In this document: piece after piece, positions 1 to 10,068 of the stretch
Layout: every line of letters starts with the position of its first letter
Numbering within the stretch: the first letter of the stretch is position 1
From: Sulfitobacter sp. M05
GTDB lineage: Bacteria; Pseudomonadota; Alphaproteobacteria; Rhodobacterales; Rhodobacteraceae
Length of the DNA: 64,000 nucleotides
Direction: 5' to 3'
Assembly: GCF_029285175.1 (NCBI RefSeq)
Contig: NZ_JABEDH010000001.1
Span: 434,001-498,000, forward strand
Translations under genes and position numbers: made by a program
Notes under the pieces: generated by a model
Database searches by the model: none
Told to the model about the DNA's origin: nothing
What the model saw: the letters and a program-made list of their open reading frames with translations, nothing else

Positions 1-36
1 TATACAGATGGCGCGATGACGAAACCGGACAATCGG

Positions 37-316
37 CCTAGGGTCAGGACCCCTTAAGCCTGTGCCGTCAGTTTGCCCGATTTTTTCGCTAACAAGGAAT
101 ATCTGTGCAGAAATCCCCTCTCGGGACACTGCTGCGCAATGCCCTGTCGGGCAATGGGAAGCGGCAAAATCCGGCAGACCCGCAGGGCGGCAATTTCACT
201 TCATTTCAGCGTCTCGGATCGCTTACAAATAGACACTATTGACGGCGCGGCCCAAACCATTGAAATTTCGTGGAATTGCCGCTGACGATAAAGGCTTAAT
301 GGGGCCTGACCCTAGG
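37..316. repeat. MITE-like element with 27-nt inverted repeats
   Basis: The stretch 37-63 and the reverse complement of 290-316 match over about 27 nt with a few mismatches; the shared outer core reads CCTAGGGTCAGG and the inner part TTAAGCCT. About 225 bp lie between and hold no convincing gene. This is the layout of a small non-autonomous transposable unit (MITE). No target duplication is obvious at the borders. It could instead be a large intergenic hairpin. The repeat is seen directly; the mobile nature is inferred. Confidence 0.5.
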
Positions 317-385
317 GTGGGGTGAATTTACGGGGTCCCGACCCTGACGGGCCAGTTTTGCGGCCCTTGATCCAGAAAGGTGCCG

Positions 386-1228
386 ATGTCTGCGCCCATC
401 ATCGCTGTAATCCTGAGCGCCGCCCTGCTGCATGCAGTCTGGAACGCCATTGTCAAAACCGCTGCCGACCGCACCACCATGTTGGGGTTGGTCGCCTTGG
501 GGCAGGTGCTGCCGGCTGCGGTAATGATTGTGCTGCTGCCTTTGCCGAATATGCAAAGTATGCCCTACATCGTGATATCGACCGTCGTGCATTGGGGGTA
601 TTACTATTTTCTGGGCCGCGCCTATGCCCATGGGGATCTTGGCGTGGTCTATCCGATCGCACGTGGCGTTGTGCCTGCGCTGGTGTCGCTCTGGGCGTTC
701 CTGCTGCTGGGCGAGGTCCTGCCCGCAGCCGTTTGGGGGGGCATCGCGCTGATTGTCACCGGCATTATTCTCAGCAACTGGCGTGCGCTTCGTTCTGGTG
801 TCGGGGCGACTGCCCTAAACCTGTCGCTTTGTACGGGGCTGTGCATCTCGGTCTATTCGGTGGTCGACGGCATCGGCGTGCGTTTGTCCGGTGACACGCT
901 TTCCTATTGGGCGTGGGGGGCGTTCCTGCATCTATTCATCGCCGGTTTTGCAGGTTGGAACGGGCGCGATGGATTGGCGGACCTGCCGATCAAGGTCTGG
1001 ATCATTGGGCTTGCGGGGGGGGCTGTCTCGATGATTGCCTATGGTTTGGTGCTTTATGCCAAAAATTTTGCACCGCTGGGTGCGGTTTCCGCCTTGCGCG
1101 AAACCTCGGTTATCTTTGCCACGTTGATCGGGTATTTTCTGTTAAAGGAAGGCAATCTGGCACGGCGGTTGACGGCGGCCATGCTGATGGCGCTGGGCAT
1201 TGCCATGATCGGATTGAACGCTGGCTAG
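386..1228 (+). CDS. EamA/DMT-family membrane permease
   Basis: A 280-residue protein made almost entirely of hydrophobic helices, about ten in number, arranged as two similar halves. This is the usual size and layout of drug/metabolite transporter (EamA) proteins of the inner membrane, which export amino acids or other small metabolites. The ATG at 386 follows AAAGGTG and is preferred to an in-frame GTG six bases earlier. The substrate cannot be told from sequence. A VOC-fold gene follows 24 bp downstream on the same strand, so the two may be co-transcribed. Confidence 0.75.
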   Translation: MSAPIIAVILSAALLHAVWNAIVKTAADRTTMLGLVALGQVLPAAVMIVLLPLPNMQSMPYIVISTVVHWGYYYFLGRAYAHGDLGVVYPIARGVVPALVSLWAFLLLGEVLPAAVWGGIALIVTGIILSNWRALRSGVGATALNLSLCTGLCISVYSVVDGIGVRLSGDTLSYWAWGAFLHLFIAGFAGWNGRDGLADLPIKVWIIGLAGGAVSMIAYGLVLYAKNFAPLGAVSALRETSVIFATLIGYFLLKEGNLARRLTAAMLMALGIAMIGLNAG

Positions 1229-1252
1229 GCCAGAACCAGAGGAGCGCTGTAT

Positions 1253-1606
1253 ATGACCGTGAAACGCATTGTCGCCAATGTCGCCACCCCGTCGGTCCAA
1301 GAGGTTCAGCGGTTTTACGCTGACCTGTTTGACCTTGAAGTGGTGATGGATATGGGGTGGATCGCAACCTTAAGCTCGGGCGAAGTGGCTCCGGTGCAGA
1401 TTAGTTTTGCCAGCGAAGGCGGTTCCGGCACGCCTGTGCCTGACCTGTCGATCGAAGTGGATGATGTCGATGCGGTATACGCCCGCGCCAGATCACTGGG
1501 CCATCAGGTGCAATATCCCCTGACAGACGAACCGTGGAACCTGCGCCGTTTCTACCTCTATGACCCGGCGGGAAAATTGCTGAATGTGTTGATGCACACC
1601 GGCTGA
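1253..1606 (+). CDS. VOC-superfamily (glyoxalase/bleomycin-resistance fold) protein
   Basis: A 117-residue protein of the size of a single vicinal-oxygen-chelate module. It opens with the family-typical start (VANVATPSVQEVQRFYADLF) and ends with the usual closing segment (FYLYDPAGKLLNVLMH), in which the C-terminal strand places a metal-ligand region. Members are metal-dependent enzymes or binding and resistance proteins; the substrate is unknown here. A good ribosome-binding site (AGGAG) precedes the ATG. It sits directly after the EamA gene and may share its transcript. Confidence 0.75.
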   Translation: MTVKRIVANVATPSVQEVQRFYADLFDLEVVMDMGWIATLSSGEVAPVQISFASEGGSGTPVPDLSIEVDDVDAVYARARSLGHQVQYPLTDEPWNLRRFYLYDPAGKLLNVLMHTG

Positions 1607-1796
1607 ATCTACATAGGTTTTACGGTGAAAAGCGGGGAAAGCCGCCATTCACATATTGATTATTTGCGCTTGACCACAGCTTCACGCTAGACCCTTGTGG
1701 ATAAGCAATAGACCCGAATACCAGACTGGCCTGCGCCATTGTGCGGCTGGTGGATGAAATCAACGGGCATGCGGTGTGAAAAATGTGGTTGAGCAA

Positions 1797-3596
1797 ATGC
1801 GTCTGAAAATCTTGATCAGGGCAGGGGCGGCGGGGCTGTTTGTTTCTGCGGCCGGTTTCCTGTCTGCGGCCGAAGTGACTCTGAAAGGGGTCCCTGTGGG
1901 CGGTGATCTTTATCAAACCCTGGCGGGTGGGTCCTTGCTGATCGAGCAATCCAGCGCCGAAAATGCCGCCACAAGTCAGGAAATCGTGGCTGCCGCACAG
2001 GCTGATTACGGGCGGCTGCTGGCCGTGCTTTATGATGCGGGATATTTCGGACCGGTGATCACGATCCGGCTGGATGGAATAGATGCTGCTGCCATTCCGG
2101 CGGTGCAGGCCCCGCGCCAAATTGCCCATGCGCAAATTACTGTCGATACCGGCCCGCAGTTTCGTTTCGATAAGGCCAGGCTAACACCTGTTGCGGCGGG
2201 CACTGACATTCCCGAAGGTTTTGCACGTGGCAAGACTGCCAGCCTGAGCGTCCTGAAAGATACCGTGACCGCGGGCGTTGATGGGTGGCGTGCGCAGGGC
2301 CATGCCAAGGCAACGCTGGCCGCGCAAAACCTGTCTGCAAATCACCCAGACCGAACCGTTAGTGCCGATCTGCGGCTTGCGCCGGGACCAAAGCTGCGCT
2401 TTGGCGGCTTGCAGGTTGCGGGCAACAAGGCTGTACGCACACAGCGGATTGTGGATATTGCCGGTCTGCCGGTCGGAGAGGTTTATTCCCCAGAGGAGCT
2501 GCGGCTGGCAGCAGGCCGTTTGCGTCGCACCGGTGCATTTAACGCCGTGGCGCTGACAGAGGCCGAGCAGATCGGGCCGGATGATACTTTGCCCGTGACC
2601 GCCCAAGTTACAGAAAGCCTGCCGCGCAGGTTTGGCTATGGGGCCGAACTTGGCACGCAGGAAGGGCTGACCCTAAGCGCATTTTGGTTGCATCGCAATT
2701 TCTTTGGTGGCGCGGAACGTCTGCGCATCGCGGGCGAGATTTCTGGCATTGGGGGCGATTCCGGCGGCGAGGATTATTCCCTTTCCGCCCGCTTTGAACG
2801 TCCCGCGACCTTTAACGAAGACACCGATTTCTATGCGCTGGCCAAGATCGAACAGCTTGATGAGGTGAACTTCTTTTCCCGCCAGCTGGATCTGGAAGCC
2901 GGCATTGAACGGATCGCTTCCGAAGAACGCACCTATACGCTGGGCCTTGGGCTGCGCCGGGCCAAGACGCGGGATGCCTTTGGCGAAAACCGCTATACGC
3001 TGTTGACCTTGCCGTTAAGCGCCGAGTTTGATTACCGCGATAACCCACTGAATGCCACCGACGGGTTCTATATCAAAGCGGGCGTTACCCCGTTTCTGGC
3101 CATCAGCGGCGCGGACAACGGCCTGCGTACGTCGGTTGATGCCCGGGCCTACCGGACTTTCGGCACTGCGCGTCCGGTTACATTTGCGCTGCGCGGGCAA
3201 TTGGGGTCGGTCTATGGCCCCGATCTGAGCAAGGCACCGGCGGACTATCTGTTTTATTCGGGTGGCGGCGGTACCGTGCGCGGACAGGCCTATCAGGCGC
3301 TGGGCGTTGATTTGGGCGGGGGCAATGTCACAGGTGGGCGCAGTTTCGTTGCGGTTTCCGCCGAGGCCCGGGTGGCGGTTAGTGACAGTTTTTCTGTCGT
3401 CGGATTTGTCGATGGCGGCTATGTCGGTGCCGAGGAATTTTATGACGGCACCGGTGAATGGCATTCCGGTGCGGGTTTGGGGCTGCGCTATAACACGGGT
3501 ATCGGGCCCATTCGGGTGGATGTGGCCGTACCGACCTCAGGCCCCGAAGCGAAAGATAACTATCAGGTTTACATCGGCATCGGGCAGTCGTTCTAA
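1797..3596 (+). CDS. tamA: TamA, Omp85-family outer-membrane assembly protein
   Basis: A 599-residue precursor with a signal peptide ending near FLSAAE, periplasmic POTRA-like repeats (for example the segment around KLRFGGLQVAGNKAVRTQRI), then a 16-stranded beta-barrel region starting near RRFGYGAELGTQEG and ending with the aromatic C-terminal residue typical of outer-membrane barrels (YIGIGQSF). TamA works with TamB in the export and assembly of outer-membrane proteins and in envelope lipid homeostasis. The stop overlaps the tamB start (TAATG), a classic tamA-tamB pair. A GTG at 1776 in the same frame would add seven residues; the ATG is chosen because a signal peptide follows at once. Confidence 0.9.
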   Translation: MRLKILIRAGAAGLFVSAAGFLSAAEVTLKGVPVGGDLYQTLAGGSLLIEQSSAENAATSQEIVAAAQADYGRLLAVLYDAGYFGPVITIRLDGIDAAAIPAVQAPRQIAHAQITVDTGPQFRFDKARLTPVAAGTDIPEGFARGKTASLSVLKDTVTAGVDGWRAQGHAKATLAAQNLSANHPDRTVSADLRLAPGPKLRFGGLQVAGNKAVRTQRIVDIAGLPVGEVYSPEELRLAAGRLRRTGAFNAVALTEAEQIGPDDTLPVTAQVTESLPRRFGYGAELGTQEGLTLSAFWLHRNFFGGAERLRIAGEISGIGGDSGGEDYSLSARFERPATFNEDTDFYALAKIEQLDEVNFFSRQLDLEAGIERIASEERTYTLGLGLRRAKTRDAFGENRYTLLTLPLSAEFDYRDNPLNATDGFYIKAGVTPFLAISGADNGLRTSVDARAYRTFGTARPVTFALRGQLGSVYGPDLSKAPADYLFYSGGGGTVRGQAYQALGVDLGGGNVTGGRSFVAVSAEARVAVSDSFSVVGFVDGGYVGAEEFYDGTGEWHSGAGLGLRYNTGIGPIRVDVAVPTSGPEAKDNYQVYIGIGQSF

Positions 3597-6500
3597 TGCG
3601 GTATATTCTCACCTACCTCGCTGTTGTTTTCCTGCTGGCATTTGGCACCGCCATTCCTGCCGTTGCGCAGAGTGACGACAAGAGCTTTTTGACCCGCACC
3701 ATACAAGACGCGCTAAGCGGCGGGGGGCGCACGGTCAGTATCGACGGCTTTCGTGGGGCACTCAGCTCTGAGGCCAGTTTTGACCGGATGACCATCGCGG
3801 ATGCGGATGGCGTTTGGCTGACATTGGAGAATGTGGTGCTGGACTGGAACCGTTCGGCACTTTTGCGAGGCCGGCTGGAGGTCGAGCAGCTGAGCGCCAG
3901 CAAGCTGGATCTGCCGCGTTTGCCCAATGCGCAGGACGACGCATTGCCTGATGCGGAAGCGGCCCCGTTCCGCTTGCCCGATCTGCCGGTCTCGATCTTG
4001 CTGGAGCAGTTTTCGATCGAACAGATCAACCTTGGTGCCCCGATTCTGGGAGAGGCGGCACAGCTGCGGGTGAAGGCAAGTGCGACGTTGAACGATGCCG
4101 AAGGCAAGGTAGATTTGCAGGCCAACCGGACGGATGCCCGGCGCGGCACATTCGAAGTCAAGGCGGATTTCAACCGCAGCGACAGCTTGCTGGATCTGTT
4201 GCTGACGCTGAGCGAGGGCAAAGAAGGCATTGCATCCAAGCTGCTGAATATTCCGGGCCAGCCTTCTATTGACCTCAGCGTTGCGGGGGCGGGGCCGCTG
4301 GATGATTTCACCGCTGACATCAAGATGGCAACAGATGCGCAGGAGCGGCTGGCGGGGCAGATCACCCTCAGCGCGCAAACACCGCGCCGCGCCGCTGCAA
4401 CGCCGGATCGGCGTGTGCGCGCGGATATCGGTGGTGACATTACCGCCGTGTTGGCCCCGCGATATCGCGCCTTCTTTGGCACGGACGTCGGGCTAAAGAT
4501 TGACGCATTGTTACAGTCGGATGGTGCCGTCGAAGTGTCCGATTTTGCCCTGCGCGCTGAGGCGGCAAATTTGGCGGGTAGGCTGGCGTTGAATGCTGAC
4601 AACTGGCCCACGCTGATCGATATTTCAGGGCAGGTTGCACAGCGTGACGGCGGGCCCGTTCTGCTGCCGCTTGGTGGGGACGGGACATCCGTGAACACCG
4701 TTGATCTGCGTGTGGATTACGACGCGGCACAGGGCGACCATATTGCAGCCCGCTTTGGCATCACAGGCTTGTCACTGACTGATCTGAATATCGACACCAC
4801 CACCCTTGCGCTGGACGGCACCCTTGCGGCTGATGCGGGGCGGATTGGGCGGTTTGAGGGCGATGTCACCTTTGATGTGGCCGGGCTAAGTCCACGCGAC
4901 GCCGCTCTGGCAGAGGCGCTTGGCCGCGCCATTCAGGGCCGTGCCAATATCCTCTATGTCGAAGACCAACCTTTGCAACTTGCCGATCTTTCCTTGACCG
5001 GCACAGACTACGGGCTGACCGGGGGGGCGCGGATTTCCGGCCTTGAAACAGGTTTGTTGACACAGTTGGATGCCCAGCTTGATGCCACCGACCTTAGCCG
5101 CTTTTCGGCCCTCGCCGGGCGCGAGCTGGACGGGCAGACCCAGCTGGCACTGGAGGGTGAAATTGGCTTGCTGAGCGGGCAGTTCGACCTTGCGCTGCGC
5201 GGCAGCACCACCGATCTGGCGCTGGGTATCGCACAGGCCGATGCAGTTCTGGCAGGGCAAACCACCCTGCGTGCGGCGGCGAAACGCGACGAGAACGGTA
5301 CCTTCCTGCGGGGAGTGGTGTTGGAGAATGACGCGCTGAGCCTGACAGGGGCGGCGCAGTTGCGCAGTGATGACAGCAGCGCGCAGGCCGATTTTACACT
5401 GAATGACATCGCTTTGGTGGTGCCGCAATATGGCGGACCGGTTCGTGTCAGCGCCACGGCCCGACAGGATCGTCGCGGCTGGAACATTGACGCAAAAACC
5501 GATGGCCCTTACGGCGCGACCCTGACCGCCAAAGGCTTGGCCACGGGGCCGCAAGCCGCGCTGGATTTCACCGCGGATGTGCCGAATGTGAAGCCCTTTG
5601 CAGGCCAGATCGACGGCCCGGTAACGGCCAAAGGCACGCTGCGCAATGGGCCTCAGGGGTGGCAAATCAGCACCGATGCCAGCGGCCCTTACCAAAGCCG
5701 CGCCAGTGTACAGGGGCAGGTGTCGCCGGCCCTTGATGTAACATTCGAGGCATCGGTTCCAAATGTCGCGCCATTGGTTCCGGGGATGAACGGGCCTTTG
5801 GCGGCGCGCGGCACGTTGCGTCAGACCGACCGTGGTTTGAAGATCGACACGCAGGCCAGCGGCCCCCGTGCGGCGCGCGCATCAGTGCGCGGTACGGTGA
5901 CAGGGCCGCAGGCCAATGTAGATTTCACTTTTTCCATGCCTGACATCGGCGCGTTTGTAGAGCGTGTGAACGGGCCGTTGAACCTGCGCGGGTCAGCCCG
6001 CAAGCAGGGCACGGCGTGGGCGGTGGAAACTGATGCTGACGGACCGGCAGGCACGCAGGCGCGCCTGACCGGGCGCGTCAACGCTGATGGCACCTTGAAC
6101 ATGGACATGACCGGCACCGCACCGCTGGGGCTGAGCCGACCTTTCCTCGCACCGCGCAACCTGCAAGGGCAGGCGCGGTTTGATCTGGCGGTGAACGGAC
6201 GTCCGGCATTGTCATCTGTCTCGGGTACAATCCAGACCACGAATGCCACCTTTACCGCACCGAACCTGCGGGTGGCCGTACAAGACATTGCGGCAGACAT
6301 CCGGTTGGCCAATAACCGCGCCCAGATTGACATGACGGGGCAGGCCTCGAATGGCGGCAGCCTTAACGTCAATGGCTCTGTGGTTCTGACAGGGGCGCTG
6401 CCGGCGGATTTGGCCATCAGGGTGCAGGATGTCGTGTTGGTTGACCCAAAGCTCTACCGCAGTTCGGTCAGTGGCGCATTGCGTCTGGCAGGACCCTTGA

Positions 6501-7393
6501 CCGGGGGGGCTCGTATATCAGGTCAGGTGAATATCGGTGAAACCGAGGTGAGCGTCCCGTCGACAGGGTTGACCAGCATTGGTGATATTCCACCGATCGA
6601 CCATATCGGTGCCACCCGTCCGGTGATCGCCACGCGGCGCAAGGCGGGACTTGAAAACACCGACGCGGGTGTGGACCCGACAGCCGAGGCCGGTGCGGGT
6701 TTTGGCCTGAATGTGCAGGTCAATGCCCCGAACCGAATTTTCGTGCGCGGGCGTGGCCTTGATGCGGAGCTGGGCGGCGCGTTGACGGTTACGGGCACCA
6801 CGAGCCGGATGATTTCTGCGGGTCGCTTTGATTTGTTGCGCGGTCGATTGGATATTCTGGGCAAACGGTTTGATCTGGTCGAAGGTTCAATCCAGTTCCG
6901 TGGTGACCTGATCCCCTATATTCGCTTTGTGTCGGTCACGCCGACCGATACCGGCGAGGTGCGGGTGGTCGTGCAGGGGGCGGCGAATGCGCCGGACGTG
7001 ACATTTGAATCCTCCCCCGAGGCCCCGCAAGACGAGGTGCTGGCACAGCTGCTCTTTGGCCGGAACCTGTCGGAAATCTCGCCGTTGCAGGCGCTGCAAC
7101 TGGCCAATGCTGTGGCGGTTCTGGCCGGTCGTGGCGGCAAGGGGGTGATCACCCAACTTCGGGCAGGCTTTGGGCTGGACGATCTGGATGTCACGACAAC
7201 CGACAGCGGGGCGACCGCTGTGCGGGCTGGGAAGTATATCTCTGAAAACGTCTATACCGATGTCACGGCAGCCTCTGACGGCACCGGCGAGGTGTCCCTG
7301 AACCTTGACATCAGCTCGCATCTCAAGGGCAAGGCGACGCTGGGGTCGGATGGCAATTCAAGCATCGGTATCTTTTTCGAAAAGGACTATTGA
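3596..7393 (+). CDS. tamB: TamB, translocation and assembly module protein (DUF490)
   Basis: A 1265-residue protein with an N-terminal hydrophobic signal-anchor (YLAVVFLLAFGTAIPAVA), a very long periplasmic beta-rich body, and a conserved C-terminal DUF490/TamB domain (around FDLLRGRLDILGKRFDLVEG and QLLFGRNLSEISPLQALQ). TamB spans the periplasm as a hydrophobic groove and partners the Omp85 protein TamA; it has been linked to outer-membrane protein export and lipid transport. It is translationally coupled to tamA. Residues about 614-845 contain four tandem units of roughly 60 residues, each starting with GP plus a basic, Ala-rich strand. Confidence 0.9.
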   Translation: MRYILTYLAVVFLLAFGTAIPAVAQSDDKSFLTRTIQDALSGGGRTVSIDGFRGALSSEASFDRMTIADADGVWLTLENVVLDWNRSALLRGRLEVEQLSASKLDLPRLPNAQDDALPDAEAAPFRLPDLPVSILLEQFSIEQINLGAPILGEAAQLRVKASATLNDAEGKVDLQANRTDARRGTFEVKADFNRSDSLLDLLLTLSEGKEGIASKLLNIPGQPSIDLSVAGAGPLDDFTADIKMATDAQERLAGQITLSAQTPRRAAATPDRRVRADIGGDITAVLAPRYRAFFGTDVGLKIDALLQSDGAVEVSDFALRAEAANLAGRLALNADNWPTLIDISGQVAQRDGGPVLLPLGGDGTSVNTVDLRVDYDAAQGDHIAARFGITGLSLTDLNIDTTTLALDGTLAADAGRIGRFEGDVTFDVAGLSPRDAALAEALGRAIQGRANILYVEDQPLQLADLSLTGTDYGLTGGARISGLETGLLTQLDAQLDATDLSRFSALAGRELDGQTQLALEGEIGLLSGQFDLALRGSTTDLALGIAQADAVLAGQTTLRAAAKRDENGTFLRGVVLENDALSLTGAAQLRSDDSSAQADFTLNDIALVVPQYGGPVRVSATARQDRRGWNIDAKTDGPYGATLTAKGLATGPQAALDFTADVPNVKPFAGQIDGPVTAKGTLRNGPQGWQISTDASGPYQSRASVQGQVSPALDVTFEASVPNVAPLVPGMNGPLAARGTLRQTDRGLKIDTQASGPRAARASVRGTVTGPQANVDFTFSMPDIGAFVERVNGPLNLRGSARKQGTAWAVETDADGPAGTQARLTGRVNADGTLNMDMTGTAPLGLSRPFLAPRNLQGQARFDLAVNGRPALSSVSGTIQTTNATFTAPNLRVAVQDIAADIRLANNRAQIDMTGQASNGGSLNVNGSVVLTGALPADLAIRVQDVVLVDPKLYRSSVSGALRLAGPLTGGARISGQVNIGETEVSVPSTGLTSIGDIPPIDHIGATRPVIATRRKAGLENTDAGVDPTAEAGAGFGLNVQVNAPNRIFVRGRGLDAELGGALTVTGTTSRMISAGRFDLLRGRLDILGKRFDLVEGSIQFRGDLIPYIRFVSVTPTDTGEVRVVVQGAANAPDVTFESSPEAPQDEVLAQLLFGRNLSEISPLQALQLANAVAVLAGRGGKGVITQLRAGFGLDDLDVTTTDSGATAVRAGKYISENVYTDVTAASDGTGEVSLNLDISSHLKGKATLGSDGNSSIGIFFEKDY

Positions 7394-7399
7394 GGCGGA

Positions 7400-7954
7400 T
7401 CAGCCTTGCGGCGCAAAACTGCCAAACCGTCCCTGATCAAAAAGCAATCCTGCGCCTTGACCGTCACAGGCTGCGGCGTCGGTGATTTCACCGACGATGA
7501 TCGAATGATCTCCCGCCGGATGGACGGCAAAGCGGGTACAGTGGAACGCGGCCAGACAGCCGGCAAGCTGTGGTGCGCCCTGCGGCCCGACGGTCCAGTC
7601 AAAACCGGAGAAATCATGCCCCTGTCCGGCAAAATGGCTGGCCAGCGCCTGCTGGCTGGCAGCCAGAATATGGATGCAATACTGGTCGGCCTGCGCAAAG
7701 GCGTCGTGGCGCTTTGATTGCAGGGCGGCGGACCACAGGACCAGCGGGGGGGCAAGGGACACCGAGGAAAAAGAGTTTGCCGTCATGCCCAGCGGCCCTT
7801 GGGCGGTCTGTGTGGTGATCACGGTCACGCCGGTGCCAAACCGCCCGAAAGCGTTACGCAGGGCCTGTCCGTCTGTCGGGGTAAAAGGGGTCATATCGCG
7901 GTCCATCGGGGCCTGCGGTGACACGGCGGCAATGATTTGTCCAGAGATGCCCAT
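7400..7954 (-). CDS. Flavin reductase-like, FMN-binding split-barrel protein
   Basis: A 184-residue protein with the hallmark of the flavin_reduct family: LRNAFGRFGTGVTVITT, GMTANSFSSVSLAPPLVLWS and a late glycine-rich DHSIIVGEI strand. Such proteins bind FMN and either reduce free flavin with NAD(P)H for a partner monooxygenase or act as stand-alone reductases. The start at 7954 follows AAGAGGA at good distance; an upstream extension to 8017 lacks a ribosome site. It stands alone on the minus strand, tail to tail with tamB and downstream of acsA. No monooxygenase partner is seen beside it. Confidence 0.8.
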   Translation of the reverse strand: MGISGQIIAAVSPQAPMDRDMTPFTPTDGQALRNAFGRFGTGVTVITTQTAQGPLGMTANSFSSVSLAPPLVLWSAALQSKRHDAFAQADQYCIHILAASQQALASHFAGQGHDFSGFDWTVGPQGAPQLAGCLAAFHCTRFAVHPAGDHSIIVGEITDAAACDGQGAGLLFDQGRFGSFAPQG

Positions 7955-7999
7955 CGTATGATCCTCTTTGATGCGCGGGAGGCGCGGTGGATCAAACGT

Positions 8000-8036
8000 A
8001 AACCGCGACCCCGACAATAACAGGTCGGGATCGCGG
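8000..8036 (-). terminator. Rho-independent terminator after acsA
   Basis: A 13-bp near-perfect stem (8003-8015 with 8024-8036, one mismatch) and an 8-nt loop. On the minus strand it is followed by a short T stretch (GTTTACG). It lies between the acsA stop and the flavin reductase start, so it probably ends acsA transcription. Confidence 0.7.
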
Positions 8037-8058
8037 CGATTTTATGCGCAAATGCGGC

Positions 8059-10017
8059 CTAGCTGCGGTTCATCCGGTTATCAATCAGATCGTCCACTAC
8101 CGCAGGTTCGGCCAAGGTCGATGTATCCCCCAGCGTGCCAAAATCATCTTCGGCAATTTTACGCAGAATACGCCGCATGATCTTGCCCGAGCGGGTCTTG
8201 GGCAATCCGGGGGCCCATTGGATCAGATCAGGGGACGCAATCGGGCCGATTTCCGTGCGCACCCAGTTGCGCAGTTCCGCGCGCAGCTCTTCGCTGGGTT
8301 CCTCGCCGCCCATCAGGGTGACATAGCAGTAAATGCCCTGACCTTTGATGTCGTGCGGATAGCCAACCACAGCCGCCTCAGCGACCTTGCCATGGGCGAC
8401 CAGCGCGCTTTCGACTTCGGCGGTGCCCATGCGATGGCCGGAGACATTGATCACATCGTCCACACGTCCGGTAATCCAGTAATCGCCATCTTCGTCACGT
8501 TTGCAGCCGTCACCGGTAAAGTAATAACCCGGGTAATCCGAGAAATAGGTTTTCTCGAAACGCTCATGATCGCCCCAGATGGTGCGCATCTGACCCGGCC
8601 AGCTGTCGGCGATACACAGCACGCCCTCAACCGGGTTTCCCTGCAACTCTTGCGCTGTCGTTGGCTCCAGCACGACGGGTTTAATCCCGAAGAACGGTTT
8701 CATCGCTGCCCCCGGTTTCATTGCATGGGCACCGGGCAGGGGCGTCATCAAGTGGCCGCCGGTTTCGGTCTGCCACCAGGTATCTACAATTGGGCACCGG
8801 TTGCCGCCGATCACTTCGTTGTACCATTTCCACGCTTCGGGATTGATTGGTTCACCAACGGTGCCCAGCACCTTGAGGCTGCTCAGGTCGGCACTTTTTA
8901 CAAAATCATCGCCTTTGCCCATCAATGCACGCAAAGCTGTTGGCGCGGTGTAGAACTGGTTGACCTTGTGCTTTTCACAAACCTGCCAAAAGCGGCTGGC
9001 ATCCGGGTAGGTCGGAACGCCTTCAAACATCACCGTGGTGGCCCCATTGGCCAGCGGACCATAGACGATATAACTGTGTCCGGTGACCCAACCGACATCC
9101 GCAGTACACCAGTAAACGTCGCCGTCATGGTAATCAAAACTGATCTCATGGGTCATGGCTGCATAGACCAGATAACCGCCTGTGGTATGCACCACGCCTT
9201 TGGGCTGGCCGGTTGAACCAGATGTATACAGGATAAACAGCGGATCTTCGGCGTTCATCACTTCGGGTTCGCAGGTGGCCTCTGCCTCAGCAGCCGAGGC
9301 GTTATAGTCGATGTCGCGGCCTTCGACCCATGTTGTCTGACCGCCGGTGCGTTTGACCACCAGACATTTCACGGTGTCCTTGCAATGCAATAATGCCTGA
9401 TCGGCATTGGTTTTCAGCGCGGTATTGCGCCCGCCCCGCGGTGCTTCGTCGGCGGTGATGACAACTTTGGCGTCGGACCCGTTGATCCGCGCGGCCAATG
9501 CGTCCGGCGAGAAACCGGCAAAAACAATGGAATGGATTGCGCCGATCCGGGCACAGGCCAACATGGCATATGCCGCTTCAGGGATCATCGGCAGGTAAAG
9601 GATCACACGGTCGCCTTTGCCGACACCAAGGTCGCGCAGGACATTGGCCATTTTACAGGTGTTGGCATGAAGTTCCTTATAGGAAATATGCAGCGCGCTG
9701 TCGTCAGGGTTGTCCGGCTCCCAAATGATTGCCGTTTGGTCACCACGGGTTTCAAGATGGCGGTCAATACAATTGGCCGAAACATTCAACGCACCGTCCG
9801 CGTACCAGTTGATATGGACATTCCCCAGCGTGTAATCGACATCTTTGACCTGCGTGAACGGTTTGATCCAGTCTACCCGCGCACCCTGTTCGCGCCAAAA
9901 ACCGTCAGGGTCATTGACCGATGCGGCGTACATGTTTGCATAGCTCTCAGCGTTGACATGCGCGCCTTTGGCCATTGCTTGTGACGGCGGATATGTTTTT
10001 CCAGCTGTTTCAGACAT
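8059..10017 (-). CDS. acsA: Acetyl-CoA synthetase
   Basis: A 652-residue ANL-superfamily enzyme, the normal length for Acs. It makes acetyl-AMP from acetate and ATP, then acetyl-CoA. Seen motifs: the phosphate-binding loop [20 protein letters not shown], the WWQTETGG motif, the hinge and C-terminal lid [20 protein letters not shown], and the acylation lysine context [14 protein letters not shown]. The start at 10017 has a strong GGGAGGG ribosome site, and earlier in-frame starts do not. It faces away from the TRAP operon, so the region between holds divergent promoters. In roseobacters this gene supports growth on acetate and on short-chain acyl substrates. Confidence 0.95.
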   Translation of the reverse strand: MSETAGKTYPPSQAMAKGAHVNAESYANMYAASVNDPDGFWREQGARVDWIKPFTQVKDVDYTLGNVHINWYADGALNVSANCIDRHLETRGDQTAIIWEPDNPDDSALHISYKELHANTCKMANVLRDLGVGKGDRVILYLPMIPEAAYAMLACARIGAIHSIVFAGFSPDALAARINGSDAKVVITADEAPRGGRNTALKTNADQALLHCKDTVKCLVVKRTGGQTTWVEGRDIDYNASAAEAEATCEPEVMNAEDPLFILYTSGSTGQPKGVVHTTGGYLVYAAMTHEISFDYHDGDVYWCTADVGWVTGHSYIVYGPLANGATTVMFEGVPTYPDASRFWQVCEKHKVNQFYTAPTALRALMGKGDDFVKSADLSSLKVLGTVGEPINPEAWKWYNEVIGGNRCPIVDTWWQTETGGHLMTPLPGAHAMKPGAAMKPFFGIKPVVLEPTTAQELQGNPVEGVLCIADSWPGQMRTIWGDHERFEKTYFSDYPGYYFTGDGCKRDEDGDYWITGRVDDVINVSGHRMGTAEVESALVAHGKVAEAAVVGYPHDIKGQGIYCYVTLMGGEEPSEELRAELRNWVRTEIGPIASPDLIQWAPGLPKTRSGKIMRRILRKIAEDDFGTLGDTSTLAEPAVVDDLIDNRMNRS

Positions 10018-10068
10018 TATAGATCCCTCCCTTGGCAGTCTTTCGGGGCAGCCCATGAAACCAGTCAT

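Noticed and set aside
73..285. 70-residue open frame inside the MITE-like unit
   Set aside because: Low-complexity, no ribosome site, no family; it is explained by the repeat-bounded element.
1697..1705. Perfect DnaA box TGTGGATAA upstream of tamA
   Set aside because: Single copy without an AT-rich region or replication gene nearby; most likely chance.
1620..2135. Open frame opposite the start of tamA
   Set aside because: Overlaps the signal peptide and POTRA coding region of a well-supported gene.
3613..4698. Long open frame opposite tamB
   Set aside because: Ser/Arg-rich shadow produced by GC-rich codons of tamB; no motif.
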